From: Torymus aiolomorphi | Lineage: Eukaryota > Arthropoda > Insecta > Hymenoptera > Torymidae | NCBI GenBank assembly: GCA_036365515.1 | Contig: CM070873.1 | Span: 264,548,575-264,612,574 of the forward strand | DNA length: 64,000 nucleotides | Direction of reading: 5' to 3' | In this document: positions 22,725-35,726 of the stretch, piece by piece | How the letters are laid out: each line of letters starts with the position of its first letter | Position numbering within the stretch: position 1 is the stretch's first letter | The notes under the pieces: model-generated | What the model saw: only the letters and a program-made list of their open reading frames with translations | The model's database searches: none | What the model was told of the DNA's origin: nothing | Program-made: the position numbers and the translations under genes

Positions 22725-23045
22725 GCTCAACTCGCTTCCCTCGTGCGAAAAACGTCACATGAGCTAAATAATCACCTTCCGCACCCGTGCCGAAATATAC
22801 ATTCTATAAACATTTTGCGCCATTCAAACCGGATATTTCCTCATTAACCAATCACATCACTTTTTTAAATGCTTCACAACATCTTGCCATCGTTTTTTTA
22901 AGAGGTTTGCGCCATTCAAACCAGATATTTCGATTCCTCATTAGCCAATCACATCACTTCTTTAAATGCTTCACAACATCCTGCCATCGTTTTTTTAAGA
23001 GAGGAGAAACTTGTCATCGCTTTTTTAAGAGAGAAAAGTTATAGA
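22725..23045 (-). mobile_element. Helitron 5' ends (tandem) plus a hairpin fragment
   Basis: Read on the minus strand from about 23038: TCTCTCTTAAAAAAGCGATG, then again TCTCTTAAAAAAACGATGGC, then GTGATTGGCTAATGAGG and a second copy of that segment. The Helitron family's 5' end is thus duplicated in tandem. Next to it (22725-22790) is a truncated copy of the CTCGCTTCNCTCGTGC hairpin seen at 1250 and 15240. Confidence 0.5.
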
Positions 23046-23049
23046 TCGC

Positions 23050-23240
23050 ATAAAAAAAACTTTTTCCCATACGACATTTTTATGTAGAATTAATTCATCG
23101 CAAGTTAAAAACTTTAAAAATCGATTTAAAACCCTTAAATACACTAAAATAGTCGATTTTTGTTTATTACTTAACAGGATTTCAAATCTCTCAATGATGA
23201 AGATATAAGGTTCGCCTGTGAAGTATAGCGATCGTGCCTT
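23050..23240. repeat. Fragment shared with 17780-18190
   Basis: AATACACTAAAATAGTCGAT and GAAGATATAAGGTTC occur in the same order as at 17830-18155. It is part of a dispersed element, probably the second Helitron-like family, broken here by the insertions that follow. Confidence 0.55.
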
Positions 23241-23251
23241 AAGGTGGCTCG

Positions 23252-23851
23252 CCCGGTCAAAAATATCCAGTTGGGAAATCCAACTGGATTTTCCAAGAGG
23301 GAAATTCAGCTGGGGAAGAGTGGATTCCAGCTGGATTTTGGTGGATTTCCCGTCGGATTCCCAGTTGATGATACCAAATATTCCCACCCATTTTTAACTG
23401 GATATTTAAGTGGATTCCCACCTAGATATAACAGGATTCCTATGCATTATTAACTGGATTTCCATTGAATAGAAAAGCGAAAGTTAGATGGATTCCCATC
23501 TATATTAAACTGGATTTTTACATGGATTTCCGCCGTCACGCTGGGATTCCCATTTATTATTAAGTAGAATTTTGAGTGGATTCCCATTTAATAGAAATGC
23601 GAAAGTTAGGTGGATTCCCACCAACATTTAACTGGATTTTTACATGGATTTCCGCCTTCGCCCAGGAATTCCCATTTATTATAAGTGGATTTCCATTTAA
23701 TCCAGTTAAAAATGGGTGGGAATATTTGATATCATCAACTGGGAATCCGACTGGAAATCCACCAAAATCCAGCTGGAATCCACTCTTCCCCAGCTGGATT
23801 TCCCTCTTGGAAAATCCAGTTGGATTTCCCAACTGGATATTTTTGACCGGG
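23252..23851. mobile_element. Foldback DNA element, CCCGGTC termini, TGGATTCCCA words
   Basis: A 600-bp palindrome. Both ends read inward as CCCGGTCAAAAATATCCAG and continue inverted for over 100 bp. The interior is arrays of TGGATTCCCA and CCAGTTGGGA words. The open frames on both strands over it are mirror translations of the words. No convincing TSD. It ends only 12 bp before the mariner. Confidence 0.75.
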
Positions 23852-24637
23852 TCCGGTGTTATATACCGGGTGTCCCATTTTAAAACCACCAGGCAAATAT
23901 CTCGAAAACTAAGGGAGATGGAAAAAAACTTTTAATACAAAAGTTGTAGGGTTCAGAGGGGCCCAACTGATAGTGACCTTGGTTATGACCTTGAGGTCAA
24001 TGATCAAGGTCATTTGAAGGTCAAATCGATTTTTTCAAATGGGAACCCCCACTTTTGACCTCGTAAATGGAAAGAGCGGAAAATTTTACGTTGAGATATG
24101 TCCTTGAGTCAAGGTCATGGTCATGGTCATGGTCGTGCTTAAAATCAAAATCAATCAACGCATAACATTCCCATAATTAGGCATACGAGTGTTAAATGCA
24201 GAAGTTGTAGGGTTTGGAGCGGCCCAACTGATCGTGACCTTGGTTATGACCTTGAGGTCAATGATCAAGGTCATTTGAAGGTCAAATCTATTTTTTCAAA
24301 TGGGAACCCCTATTTTTGACCTCGTAAATGGAAAGAGCGGAAAATTTTATTATTTTTACTATTATCAATATTTACCAGGGTTAACCACTTATATCAAATA
24401 ATAACAAAAGTTAATAAGTGTTGACCACCTGTATCCAATAGTGACCGGTAGTATTCAGCATTGATCGGTAATAGTCAATAATTATTACTGTTTACATCAA
24501 ATTGTTTTCAAATTGAGCACACTTATATTGGCACAAAAAATTAAACTTTTTCGTTTTAAAATATTGTATAGTATAATAACATATTATTTCTTTTGTGGTG
24601 TGTTTTGATAAATAATTGCATTTACAACTAAAAAAGA

Positions 24638-25705
24638 ATGCCTGACTATTCTGCTAATGAAATAGTTGACATTCTTCTTATTTTAGGAGAATGTCGACGA
24701 AACTATCGAGAGGCAAGCAGATTGTATCGTGCTCGGTTCCCTCAACGACAACATCCTGATCATACGGTAATACGTGACATTGAACTGCGCGGTCGACAAG
24801 GAAACTTCGTTCGAAGAAGGAGGACACTGAATGAACACGATTATGAAAATAATCCTCGCTTTCTTGCTGTTCTAGCCATGGTACATTTAAATGTTCATGT
24901 CAGTTTACGCGAAATCGAGTTAACAATGGGTATTCCAAGATCTACGGCCAGTAGATATTTACGATATGCGCGTTACCATCCTTACCACAATACTCTAAAT
25001 CAAGCTTTAACTGTGGAAGATTATCGACGGAGAATAACATTTTGCCAATGGGCAACACAACAAATTACTGATGATGAAAATTTCTTTAACAATGTTCTTT
25101 TTAGCGACGAGGCTACATTTCAGAGTACTGGTATGTTGAATCGCCATAATTGCCACTACTGGTCTCCTGTTAATCCTCATTGGATGCGAGAAGTTGATCA
25201 TCAGCATCGCTGAAATGTAACGGTATGGTGTGGTATTATTAACGGATGTCTGATTGGACCTTATTTTTTTGAAGGTCACGTAACTCAACATACTTATTTA
25301 CAGTTGCTGAGAGACGAGCTGCCACTCTTTCTAGACAACGTTGATCTCCATACAAGGGTCAGAATGTGGCTACAACAAGATGGTGCTCCTCCACATTATG
25401 CCAGAATTGTCAGAGATTTTCTTAATGAAAGGTTTAACGGCCGATGGATTGGTAGAGGAGGTCCCGTAGCATGGCCACCAAGATCTCCAGATCTGACATC
25501 TGCAGATTTTTATTTATGGGGCTTCCTAAAAAATACAGTCTACCGCAACAGGCCAACTACAAGAGATGACATGATTTAAAGGATTACACAAATCTGCTTA
25601 AGTATTCCACGTCAAGTATTATTAAATACTGTTAGAAACTTTAAAAGGAGAATAGAATGTTGTCAACAAGTAAATGGTGCAACTTTTGAGCATCTTCTTC
25701 AGTAA
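24638..25705 (+). pseudogene. Mariner-family (DD41D) transposase with two nonsense codons
   Basis: One reading frame of 356 codons spans the whole gene. It is broken by TGA at 25211-25213 and TAA at 25577-25579 but has no frameshift. The N-terminus (about 1-110) is a helix-turn-helix region of the type annotated as DUF4817 in insect transposases (ANEIVDILLILGECRRNYRE). The catalytic part shows LFSDEATF (first Asp), WCGI, LQQDGAPPHY (second Asp) and RSPDLTSADF (third Asp). I count 41 residues between the second and third Asp, so DD41D. The C-terminus NFKRRIECC...FEHLLQ is typical of the group. It is probably inactive as read, though recently so, since all catalytic residues remain. Confidence 0.9.
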
Positions 25706-25769
25706 ATGGTGACCGAAACACTTGGATCCTATGACTAAATACACATGAACGTGGAATTTTCCAATGAAT

Positions 25770-25992
25770 TTTTAGCTGGCCTGATCATCCCCGACCTTGT
25801 CTTAACTGGCCGGGTCATCTCCGACCTTGCCTTAACTGACCGGGTCATCTCCGACCTTGCCTTAACTGGCCGGGTCATCTCCGACCTTGCCTTAACTGTC
25901 CGGGTCATCTCCGACCATGCCTTAACTGGCCGGGTAATCTCCGACCTTGCCTTAGGTGACCGGGTCATCTCCGACTTTGCTCTTAACTGCAC
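25770..25992. repeat. 30-bp tandem repeat inside the mariner
   Basis: About seven to eight copies of a 30-bp unit (GGCCGGGTCATCTCCGACCT core), just downstream of the transposase frame. Repeating open frames on both strands come from the period being divisible by three. Confidence 0.9.
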
Positions 25993-26804
25993 GGAAACTG
26001 ACCATAACTTTGACCATGACCTTGACCCAAGGTCACATCAGAATTTTTCGGTTTTTCTATTTACGAGGTCAAAAGTGAGGGTTGCCGTTAAACAAAATTG
26101 ATTTAACCTTCAAACGACATCATCCTTGACCTCAAGTTCATGGTCAAGGTCACGATCAGTTGGGCCCCTCCAAACACTACAACTTCTGTATTTAACACTC
26201 GTATGCGTAATTATGGAAATGTTTGGATGCGTTGATTGATTTTGATTTTAAACATGACCATGACCATGACCATGGCCTTGACTCAAAGACATATCTAAAC
26301 GTAAAATTTTCCGCTCTTTCCATTTACGAGGTCAAAAGTGGGGGTTCCCATTTGAAAAAATCGATTTGACCTTCAAATGACCTTGATCATTGACCTCAAG
26401 GTCATAACCAAGGTTACGATCAGTTGGGCCCCTCTGAACCCTACAACTTTTGTATTTAACAATTTGTCTCGTATACCTAATTATGGGAATGTTTTGATGC
26501 GTTTATTGATTTTGATTTTTAACATGACCATGACCATGAGCATGACCTTGACTCAAGGACATATCTGAACGTAAAATTTTTCGCTCTTTCCATTTACGTC
26601 AAAAGTGGGGGTTCCCATTTGAAAAAATCGATTTGACCTTCAAATGAACTTGATCATTGACCTCAAGGTGATAACCAAGGTCACGATCAGTTGGGCCCCT
26701 CTGAACCCTACAACTTTTGTATTAAAAGTTTTTTTCCATCTCCCTTAGTTTTCGAGATATTTGCCTGGTGGTTTTAAAATGGTACACCCGGTATATGTAT
26801 ATAA

Positions 26805-27425
26805 ATATACAAATTTTTTACGGTGCTTACTTCACATGTTATAATTTGAGAAACAATATAGTATGAAAAAAGAGTTCTTGAAGTAACAAAAAAAAATTTT
26901 TTCAAAGAAATTTGAATGTTGTTAAAGAAGATATCGCCAATTGAAAAAAAAAATCAACAAAACCGATAAACCTTTTTCATTTTTCATCCGATTTTAATTT
27001 TCAAAGTCTTATTTTATTCCTTGTTCAATTTTAGGGGGACGTAGCGATATAAAAATTGGAAAATTTTCAAAACCTACAAAGTTATAAGCAATTGTTTGTA
27101 GATTTGTGACTGAATTTTATAAACAATTGCTTATAACTTTGCATGTTTTGAAAATTTTCCAATTTTTATATCGCTACCTCCCCCTAAAATTGAACAAGGA
27201 ATACAATAAAACCTTGAAAATTAAAATCGGATGAAAATTGAAAAAGATTTATTAGTTTTGTTGATTTTTTTTTTCAATTGGCGATATCTTCTTTAACAAT
27301 ATTCAAATTTCTTTGAAAAAAATTTTTTGTTAATTCAAGAACTCTTTTTTCATACTATATTGTTTCTCAAATTATAACATGTGAAGTAAGCATCGTAAAA
27401 AATTTGTATATTTATATATATTATC
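26805..27425. repeat. Foldback with ~290-bp arms
   Basis: 26805-27090 and 27125-27425 are inverted copies (ATACAAATTTTTTACGGTGC at the left edge). They directly abut the mariner's right end. Both arms are AT-rich and non-coding. Confidence 0.75.
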
Positions 27426-27429
27426 GCGC

Positions 27430-27895
27430 CTAAGCTACCTTAAGGAGGTTCGATACCGAAATGAAAAAGGTTACGTCATTCTAAAAACTTAATATTGTTG
27501 TTCTTCGATTGATTTTCTATTAGTTTGCGAAATTTCAGATCGTTTGGTAACTCGGTTATGAAATTATTCAACTTCAAAGTTCAACTCTTATACACGGGTT
27601 CTTATGGAGAAGTACCGTGATAAAACACAAAACACTTAGTATGCGATTCTTTAAAAAAGGTTACAGCGAATCAAAAAACTACAGGCAATATAGCAAATAT
27701 ACAGAAGAATATTTACACGCAATCTAAATGCGCTAGACAACGCCGATTCAGGGTACTGCAGCAAAATGTAAACATACGATCGAGTTCGTTGGCTGCGAGA
27801 AGAGGTGGAGAGAGCAACAGCAGAGCAGCGCGCGCGGTGCGAGGGGACCGCCTCTCCACGCTCCGCGAGCGGAATGCTATCGAATTACCATCATG
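27430..27895. other. Non-coding DNA with a GC-rich patch
   Basis: CCTTAAGGAGGTTCG at 27438 resembles CCTTAAGGTGGCTCG at 23237, suggesting the intervening 4.2 kb entered one older repeat. 27790-27880 is purine- and CG-rich (GCAGCGCGCGCGGTGCGAGG). No frame is convincing. Confidence 0.35.
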
Positions 27896-27899
27896 GTAG

Positions 27900-29324
27900 T
27901 GTTATGACCCAAGTCGGGGCCTGGGAGCAGAAGGGCGCTTCTGCAATGGTCGCCGGGTTGACCAAGTAGATTTGTGGAATTCGTTGTTCGATTAAGCGCT
28001 AAAGCGCAAGGAATTGCGGGAACTTTAAATGAGAACTCGAACAAATAGGCTTTAACTTTGGAGTTTATTCAATTTAAATAAATACTTGTAGACTTTAACA
28101 AATAAAATAAACTTTCCACCGTGACTCGATACAATCAAAAGTAACGTAGAATATAATTTGCGACTGATATTACAGCGTGATCACAGTGCTTGCACTAGTG
28201 CAACTAACTACAGAGCTTCTCATGTGCTCGGTAGCGACTGACTCTGGCGGCCCGGGGCTCTCCTTTTATATTCTCAGCGGCGACCTTGGGCTGTTGACGG
28301 CTTCCCCTCTCTTTCGCGTCACGTGACTCTTCCTCAGTTTCCAGCCTAGTAGGAGCCTAGGAGGGCCGAAGCCTTATCCCCTCTCTTCATTGCGAGTGCG
28401 TGATTGGTTGATGGCCCGATGACGTGAGTGAGCTGAGGCAGTCGGTGGTGGGGGTGAAGTGGCTTAAACTAAACCGGTTCCTCGGCCTAACGATTTCCGA
28501 GAAGTGTTTTTGTCCTTTGGATTCCTGGAATTGCTGTTGTTTACGTTCCGCGGTCGTGACCTTCCCGGAATCGTGAGGTGACCCTCAGTGCAAATGGATT
28601 CCTGGAATTGTTGTTGTTTACGTTCCGCGGTCGTGATCTTCCCGGAATCGTGAGGTGACCCTCAGCGCAAATGGATTCCTGGAATTGTTGTTGTTTACGT
28701 TCCGCGGTCGTGACCTTCCCGGAATCGTGAGGTGACCCTCAGCGCAAATGGATTCCTGGAATTGTTGTTGTTTAGGTTCCGCGGTCGTGACCTTCCCGGA
28801 ATCGTGAGGTGACCCTCAGCGCAAATGGATTCCTGGAATTGTTGTTGTTTACGTTCCGCAGCTGTAACCTTCTTGGAATTGTCGGGTGACCTTCTGATTT
28901 CCTAGAATCTCAGAGCAGGAGATAATTCTTGGAAGAGCTTTTTACCCTGAGCGAGCTTCCTTTATTCAATTGTTAATTCAATTATCATGTCTATTTTATT
29001 ATCAATTATTAATCGACGATCGCTCGGCTATTATTTATGTATTTATCGTCAGTCATTTATTCCTATTCGCGTTATCGTAAATTCGTTTATTATTTATTTA
29101 TTTTTCGAAGCGGTTGATATAATTTATATGAAACAAATTAATGATTTTATTGTTAAAATCTCCAACAGGTTTTTATTTATGGAAATACGTTTGAATACGT
29201 TTGCTATTTAATTGGTTGATTTATTTAATATTGATTTTGAAATCAATCTTTTACATTCGAAATTATCATTGTAGACCGATCCTAAATATTCTGTTACTCG
29301 TTCACGAGAGCGCAGTTCATAACA
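27900..29324. mobile_element. Solo LTR 1 (1425 bp, TSD GTAG)
   Basis: It starts TGTTATGACC and ends TTCATAACA, giving the TG...CA termini with an inverted TGTTATGA. A 4-bp direct repeat GTAG lies at 27896-27899 and 29325-29328. No internal gag-pol is present, so it is best read as a solo LTR left by LTR-LTR recombination. CTTTTATATT near 28262 resembles a TATA box. A 77-bp tandem array lies at 28519-28890. BEL/Pao versus Gypsy cannot be decided from the LTR alone. Confidence 0.75.
28519..28890. repeat. 77-bp tandem repeat within LTR 1
   Basis: About 4.8 nearly identical copies start GGATTCCTGGAATT at 28519, 28596, 28673, 28750 and 28827. Each contains ACGTTCCGCGGTCGTGA. The low divergence implies recent amplification. 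Confidence 0.92.
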
Positions 29325-29344
29325 GTAGCGACAATGTCTCTACC

Positions 29345-29463
29345 ATGAAAACGCACCCTTATATGTAAAAAACGAAGTTTTTGCATAATCTGGGATGCAG
29401 ACAGCGGAGGGTTGGTGCGGCAAGCGAAGCGAGGTGCGCGCGCAGGGAGGCGCGGCCCCCTAG
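29345..29463 (+). mobile_element. Helitron-like 3' end
   Basis: CTTATATGTAAAAAACGAAG, then GC-rich hairpin sequence, then CCCCTAG followed by TT. Related to 18121-18247. It lies about 40 bp beyond the candidate S6K polyadenylation signal. Confidence 0.5.
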
Positions 29464-29499
29464 TTTACATTAAAAACACTACCAAAATTCATTTAATTA

Positions 29500-29868
29500 A
29501 ATCTTTTATTACATCAATTCACAAGACTTTATCATAATTAATATTTTTTATTTTTAGTATATAAAAATTGGGGGTATCTATCAAAAGAATATGATTTACA
29601 TCATATTATACTGTTTTCCCAAATTTATGATCCATTTCAATTAAATATTTATAATAGTATGCTATATCATGTTATTTTATATACATTGACTTTGATATTC
29701 CATGCTATTGTGTGCACAGCCATTCAGCATCTACTTCATTGCCTTAAATTTAGATGCATTCATGATCACTTAAAAACTTATTTTCCCTGAGAATCATTTT
29801 ATATCTAATAGGTTGGTTTAGAACCCAATATACTAACTAAAACTTATATGAGCAAATTTAGAACAAAA
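29500..29868 (-). other. Probable 3' UTR of S6K
   Basis: AT-rich sequence after the S6K stop. TTTATT at 29505-29510 (AATAAA on the minus strand) is the likely poly(A) signal. Confidence 0.45.
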
Positions 29869-32068
<2,200 letters not shown>

Positions 32069-32591
32069 GCCTCCGATTGGTGGAGGGCAAAGGCCACGCT
32101 GAGGGCCACGGCAAGGGCCTCCACTGCTAGCGTCGCCGTCGTCGTCGTAGCTGTAGCGACTCTCAAAGAGTCGTCCCCGCAAGTAAAGTCGACGGCGACG
32201 GTTCCGTGTCCTCGGTCTGCGAGGACAAGTACATGCATCGGATTGTCGCTCAGGCTTGTTGTAACTTGCCACAAAAATGCTCTAACCGAGACGGCACGTC
32301 GGACTGACAGCGAGCAGCTGCTGCTCACTTACCTCTTGCTACTGTACGATTGTACGACTGTATACCTATGCTAGCAAGTATTAATGCACTCCTGCACAAC
32401 GCTGCCAACACTGTTTACATGCGCGCACGTGCGCCGCTTGCTGTCGAGACGTTTCAGTTGTTCCGTAAATTTCTTCCTTCCCTTTCTCACATTTCCTTCC
32501 TTTGCCTCCTGCTTATTGCTATATTTTCTTCCGGCAAGCGAGAACCGACGGTGCTTAGGGTGAATGTACATAAGCGCCGCGCTGCGCTTAC
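32069..32591 (-). promoter_or_regulatory. GC-rich 5' flank / 5' UTR of S6K
   Basis: CpG-containing, relatively GC-rich DNA upstream of the S6K start, in contrast to the AT-rich surroundings. This is expected of a broadly expressed gene's promoter. No TATA box is evident. It is cut at 32592 by solo LTR 2, which sits about 520 bp from the start codon. GGGTGAATGTACATAAGCG at 32561 is the edge of a repeat. Confidence 0.45.
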
Positions 32592-35573
32592 TGTTACGAA
32601 CCCAGTGGCCATAAACTAAAGTCTTTAATATAGAGCGGCAAGCGAATGTAATATTTGACAAATGAAATTCTAGAATGGCCCTAGGGTTTTATATAGGTAG
32701 TGGGATCGTCGTCCAATTAAGTACAAAAGTACAAATAGCACAAGAAATAAATTTATTACACTTTCTCAAATTATAAATTAAGTGACATAAATTGTTATTT
32801 TATAGTTGAATTTTGATTTAAAGGCTACGCTATCGTCTTATGCACAAATATAAATTTAAATAAAATTAATCAAAGATATAATTGATGTTACATTCGTGGA
32901 TGGTATTAGTTATTACATAAAATTATTAATTATTAACTGGTTAACTTAAAATCTTATCTATCTTTTACTAGATGCTATGTAAAAAGTACGAAAATTAATA
33001 TAAAAGTTAATTGAATGAATTGAATTTGTTATTGCGATTCAAGATCCTTAATTGAAATTAATAAAGAGAATTTATTACGTATTTATATTAAGTAATCTTA
33101 CTAATCTTATATCTTAAATTCTCAAAGACTTATCTACCTTATTATGCTATCAAAATACAGAGTTAATTGATTTATACTTTAAATTATTTATCCTTGAATT
33201 TAGATATTATGATTTGAAATATTTAAAATAAAGTCTAATTTATATTAATTGATCTTAATAATTTTAATAATCTTAACTTCTTAAAATCGTATCTAATTCG
33301 TTATTCTTTAGAACACAGAGTTAAATATAAAGAGTGAATTAATTTGTAAATTATCTATCTTTAAATTCGCTATTATGACTTGAATCTCTTAATCGACTTA
33401 ATGACGAGACGATTTGCAAATATATATATATTTATATGTTATCTGATTTATCCGTCGGATTCGGTGTTGATTGGGGCTCTTCCTTCGATATGGACGGCCG
33501 TGGACCCAACTTCAATCACCCGTTGTCCTGGTATTCACCCTGAAGTCCCAAGGAAAACCACAGCCTCAAAAACCTTGGGCAGGACAGCTCTCCCTCCTCT
33601 GATTGGTGAGGTTGTTGATCCTTTCGTTGTTGTTAACTTGTTGTTGTTGAATGCAGTTGACCTGTCGAAAGATCGTCGAAGTAATTGAAACTGGTTGATG
33701 ACTCGTTGAAACTTCTCGAAACTCGTCCAAACTCGTTGAAACTGGTTAAAGCTCGTTCAAACTTGTTGAAACTCGTTGAAGATTGTTGAAACTTGTTAAT
33801 ACTTGTTAACAGTTAACACTTGATGAAAACTGTTGAAACTTGATATAAAATCGTTGAAAATGCGTTGATCTTGATATAACTATATATATTCAGCGTAATT
33901 CTTGAAGATACGTGGGTGCTGATAGGTACAAGATTGGATTATTTCTCTAAGCGAGACTGCCTGTCGGTGTGCTGGGCTCCCTTTTATATGGTGAGCGCGG
34001 ACCTAAAAGCCGTTGAGGATGATCCCTCTCCCCCTGGTGGCGAAAACTTGAATACATCTATCGCCTGTGGAAGTGCTGTAGGACCTCAAAATCTGAAAGG
34101 AGGCTCCGCCCCCTTCTTCTGTGGTAGGAGATACTGCTTCTCTCATTGGTTCCCCTATTGGCCGGTTACCTATTACGTAATTTCATGGAATTGTTTACTA
34201 CCTAGGGGTTCTTGGAATAAAATGTCCGTTAGAATACTCTGCAAAAGATTGTCATGTATGTTAGATTACGTTTAATGACGTATTATTAATAATAATATTA
34301 ATCAACATATTATGCAACTTGTATCACCGGTAATTTATTGTTACTTTATTTATTTATCCGGTCTCTTCCTTATTAATCATAATGATCTCAATTTATTAGT
34401 GAAAAGTGCTCAAAACAATAAATTGTTAACTAACTGATAAACTATCGCTAATAACTTTATTAATTACTCAGTTTAATTGTTTTAATTAATCTTTATTAAC
34501 CTCTCAAGTTAGGTTTATATGTTATCATTATTAACTATACGTTGCATAACATTGTTGCATATTGTCTTAATTGTCTATCAAATTGCAATTATTTTTAGTA
34601 TTATTTATCAGTACCATTAACATTATTAATCAATAAACCAATAGTTATGATATTATTAATTAATTGTATGTTCAAATTACGTTTTATTACACAACTCCTA
34701 ATTTTCTAGTAAATACCGTTGATAATTGCATAATAATGGCTTTATTTATTTATTGCAATTGATATTAATCATTCTCGGATTGGTCGTAGTTTGTTAACTT
34801 TATAACGTTGCATGATATTATTAACCTTCAATTTGCGTTGAGCAACGTTTGGTTACTATTGTCCCGGAAAACTACTTAATTATAAACAATTGTTGTTATT
34901 ACACGTCAGTACCTCCAAGAATAGCCAATTATCCGGATAACTCGAGATTGTTCTTAAATTTGTTGTTAATTATCTATAATTGCGTTTTATTGTTTATCTT
35001 TAGCTCTTGTGATAAATTATTGTTATTAATATTATTAATATCCTTAGTCGGTTATGATGATTGTTGCTAATCAACTCCTTAACTATTTTTAGTTATTATA
35101 TTTGTTTATTTACACAACGTTGCACAACGTTATTATCCTCCGATTATACGTCGCGCAACGTTTGCTATACAATACCGCGCATTCTTAAATAATTATAAGC
35201 TTTATATTTTAACAGTTAATTATCAGCGACGGTGATGCTCATGATTTGTTAATTATTATTATATGGTTGTTTCTTAACCTGAAATTATGACAGCGTTGCT
35301 TCTGTTATTTAAATGATTATCAGAACATCAATTATTCCCAAGATTTTAATAGCATTTGTAGTATTATTAATAATAATCTCCGTATTTGTTATAATTTTTA
35401 ACCTATTATTATTATTTCCAATCATTTCCACGAATCATAAGGTTTATTCTCATGTTAGCAATACGCATGAATGAGTAGTGTAAAAGGGTTCGATCGATTG
35501 CACTCATTGTCAAAGGGGCCTAGAATTTGGGTCTATGTCGGTTATGTAGTCCAAGGAACGTCAGTTCCTTACA
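32592..35573. mobile_element. Solo LTR 2 (2982 bp, TSD CTTAC)
   Basis: It starts TGTTACGAAC and ends GTTCCTTACA. A 5-bp direct repeat CTTAC lies at 32587-32591 and 35574-35578. Joining the flanks gives a sequence matching an uninterrupted repeat copy at about 35612-35660, which serves as an empty site. A CTTTTATATGG box near 33982 and GGGCTC just before it parallel LTR 1. A run of GTTGAAACTC-like words lies at 33670-33860. There is no gag or pol. The length is large for an LTR; a non-autonomous element is the alternative. Confidence 0.72.
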
Positions 35574-35578
35574 CTTAC

Positions 35579-35723
35579 GCCGCGCTCGCTGCGTCTACAT
35601 AGACGCTTTTGGGTGAATGTACATAAGCGCCGCGCTGCGCCTACGCCGCGCTGTGCTGCGCGGTTCTCTGCTTGCGCTGGTCCATAGTTCCGTTTCTATA
35701 TTCCATTGTTAATGGTACAATTC
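35579..35723. repeat. GC-rich repeat fragment (GGGTGAATGTACATAAGCG family)
   Basis: GGGTGAATGTACATAAGCGC and GCCGCGCTGCGC words recur here (35611), at 32561 on the far side of LTR 2, and inverted at 54909-54942. Probably the terminus of a dispersed non-autonomous element. Confidence 0.6.
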
Positions 35724-35726
35724 TAA

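Larger units (their letters stand above)
23864..26793 (+). mobile_element. DD41D mariner-like transposon with long array TIRs
   Basis: The ends TACCGGGTGTNCCATTTTAA are inverted, flanked by TA (23862-23863 and 26794-26795). The TIR zone extends about 480 bp on the left and 650 bp on the right. It consists of repeated blocks containing GTTGTAGGGTTCAGAGG-like and TCAAGGTCA words. The transposase pseudogene lies at 24638-25705, followed by a 30-bp tandem array. It belongs to the Tc1/mariner superfamily (cut-and-paste). Confidence 0.88.

Noticed and set aside
23244..23935. Mirror-image frames with QLGNPTGFSKREIQLG
   Set aside because: They are produced by the inverted arms of the foldback at 23252-23851.
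25735..25992. 85-codon repetitive minus-strand frame (RSEMTRPVKA repeats) and its plus-strand mirror
   Set aside because: They are translations of a 30-bp tandem repeat, whose period is divisible by three.
28519..28890. Regular repeats that could suggest a CRISPR array
   Set aside because: The 77-bp units are contiguous and lack unique spacers; the window is a eukaryotic genome and the repeat lies in an LTR.
33380..34275. Two 100-120-codon frames in LTR 2
   Set aside because: They have no gag, protease or RT motifs and lie within a putative LTR; composition looks random.
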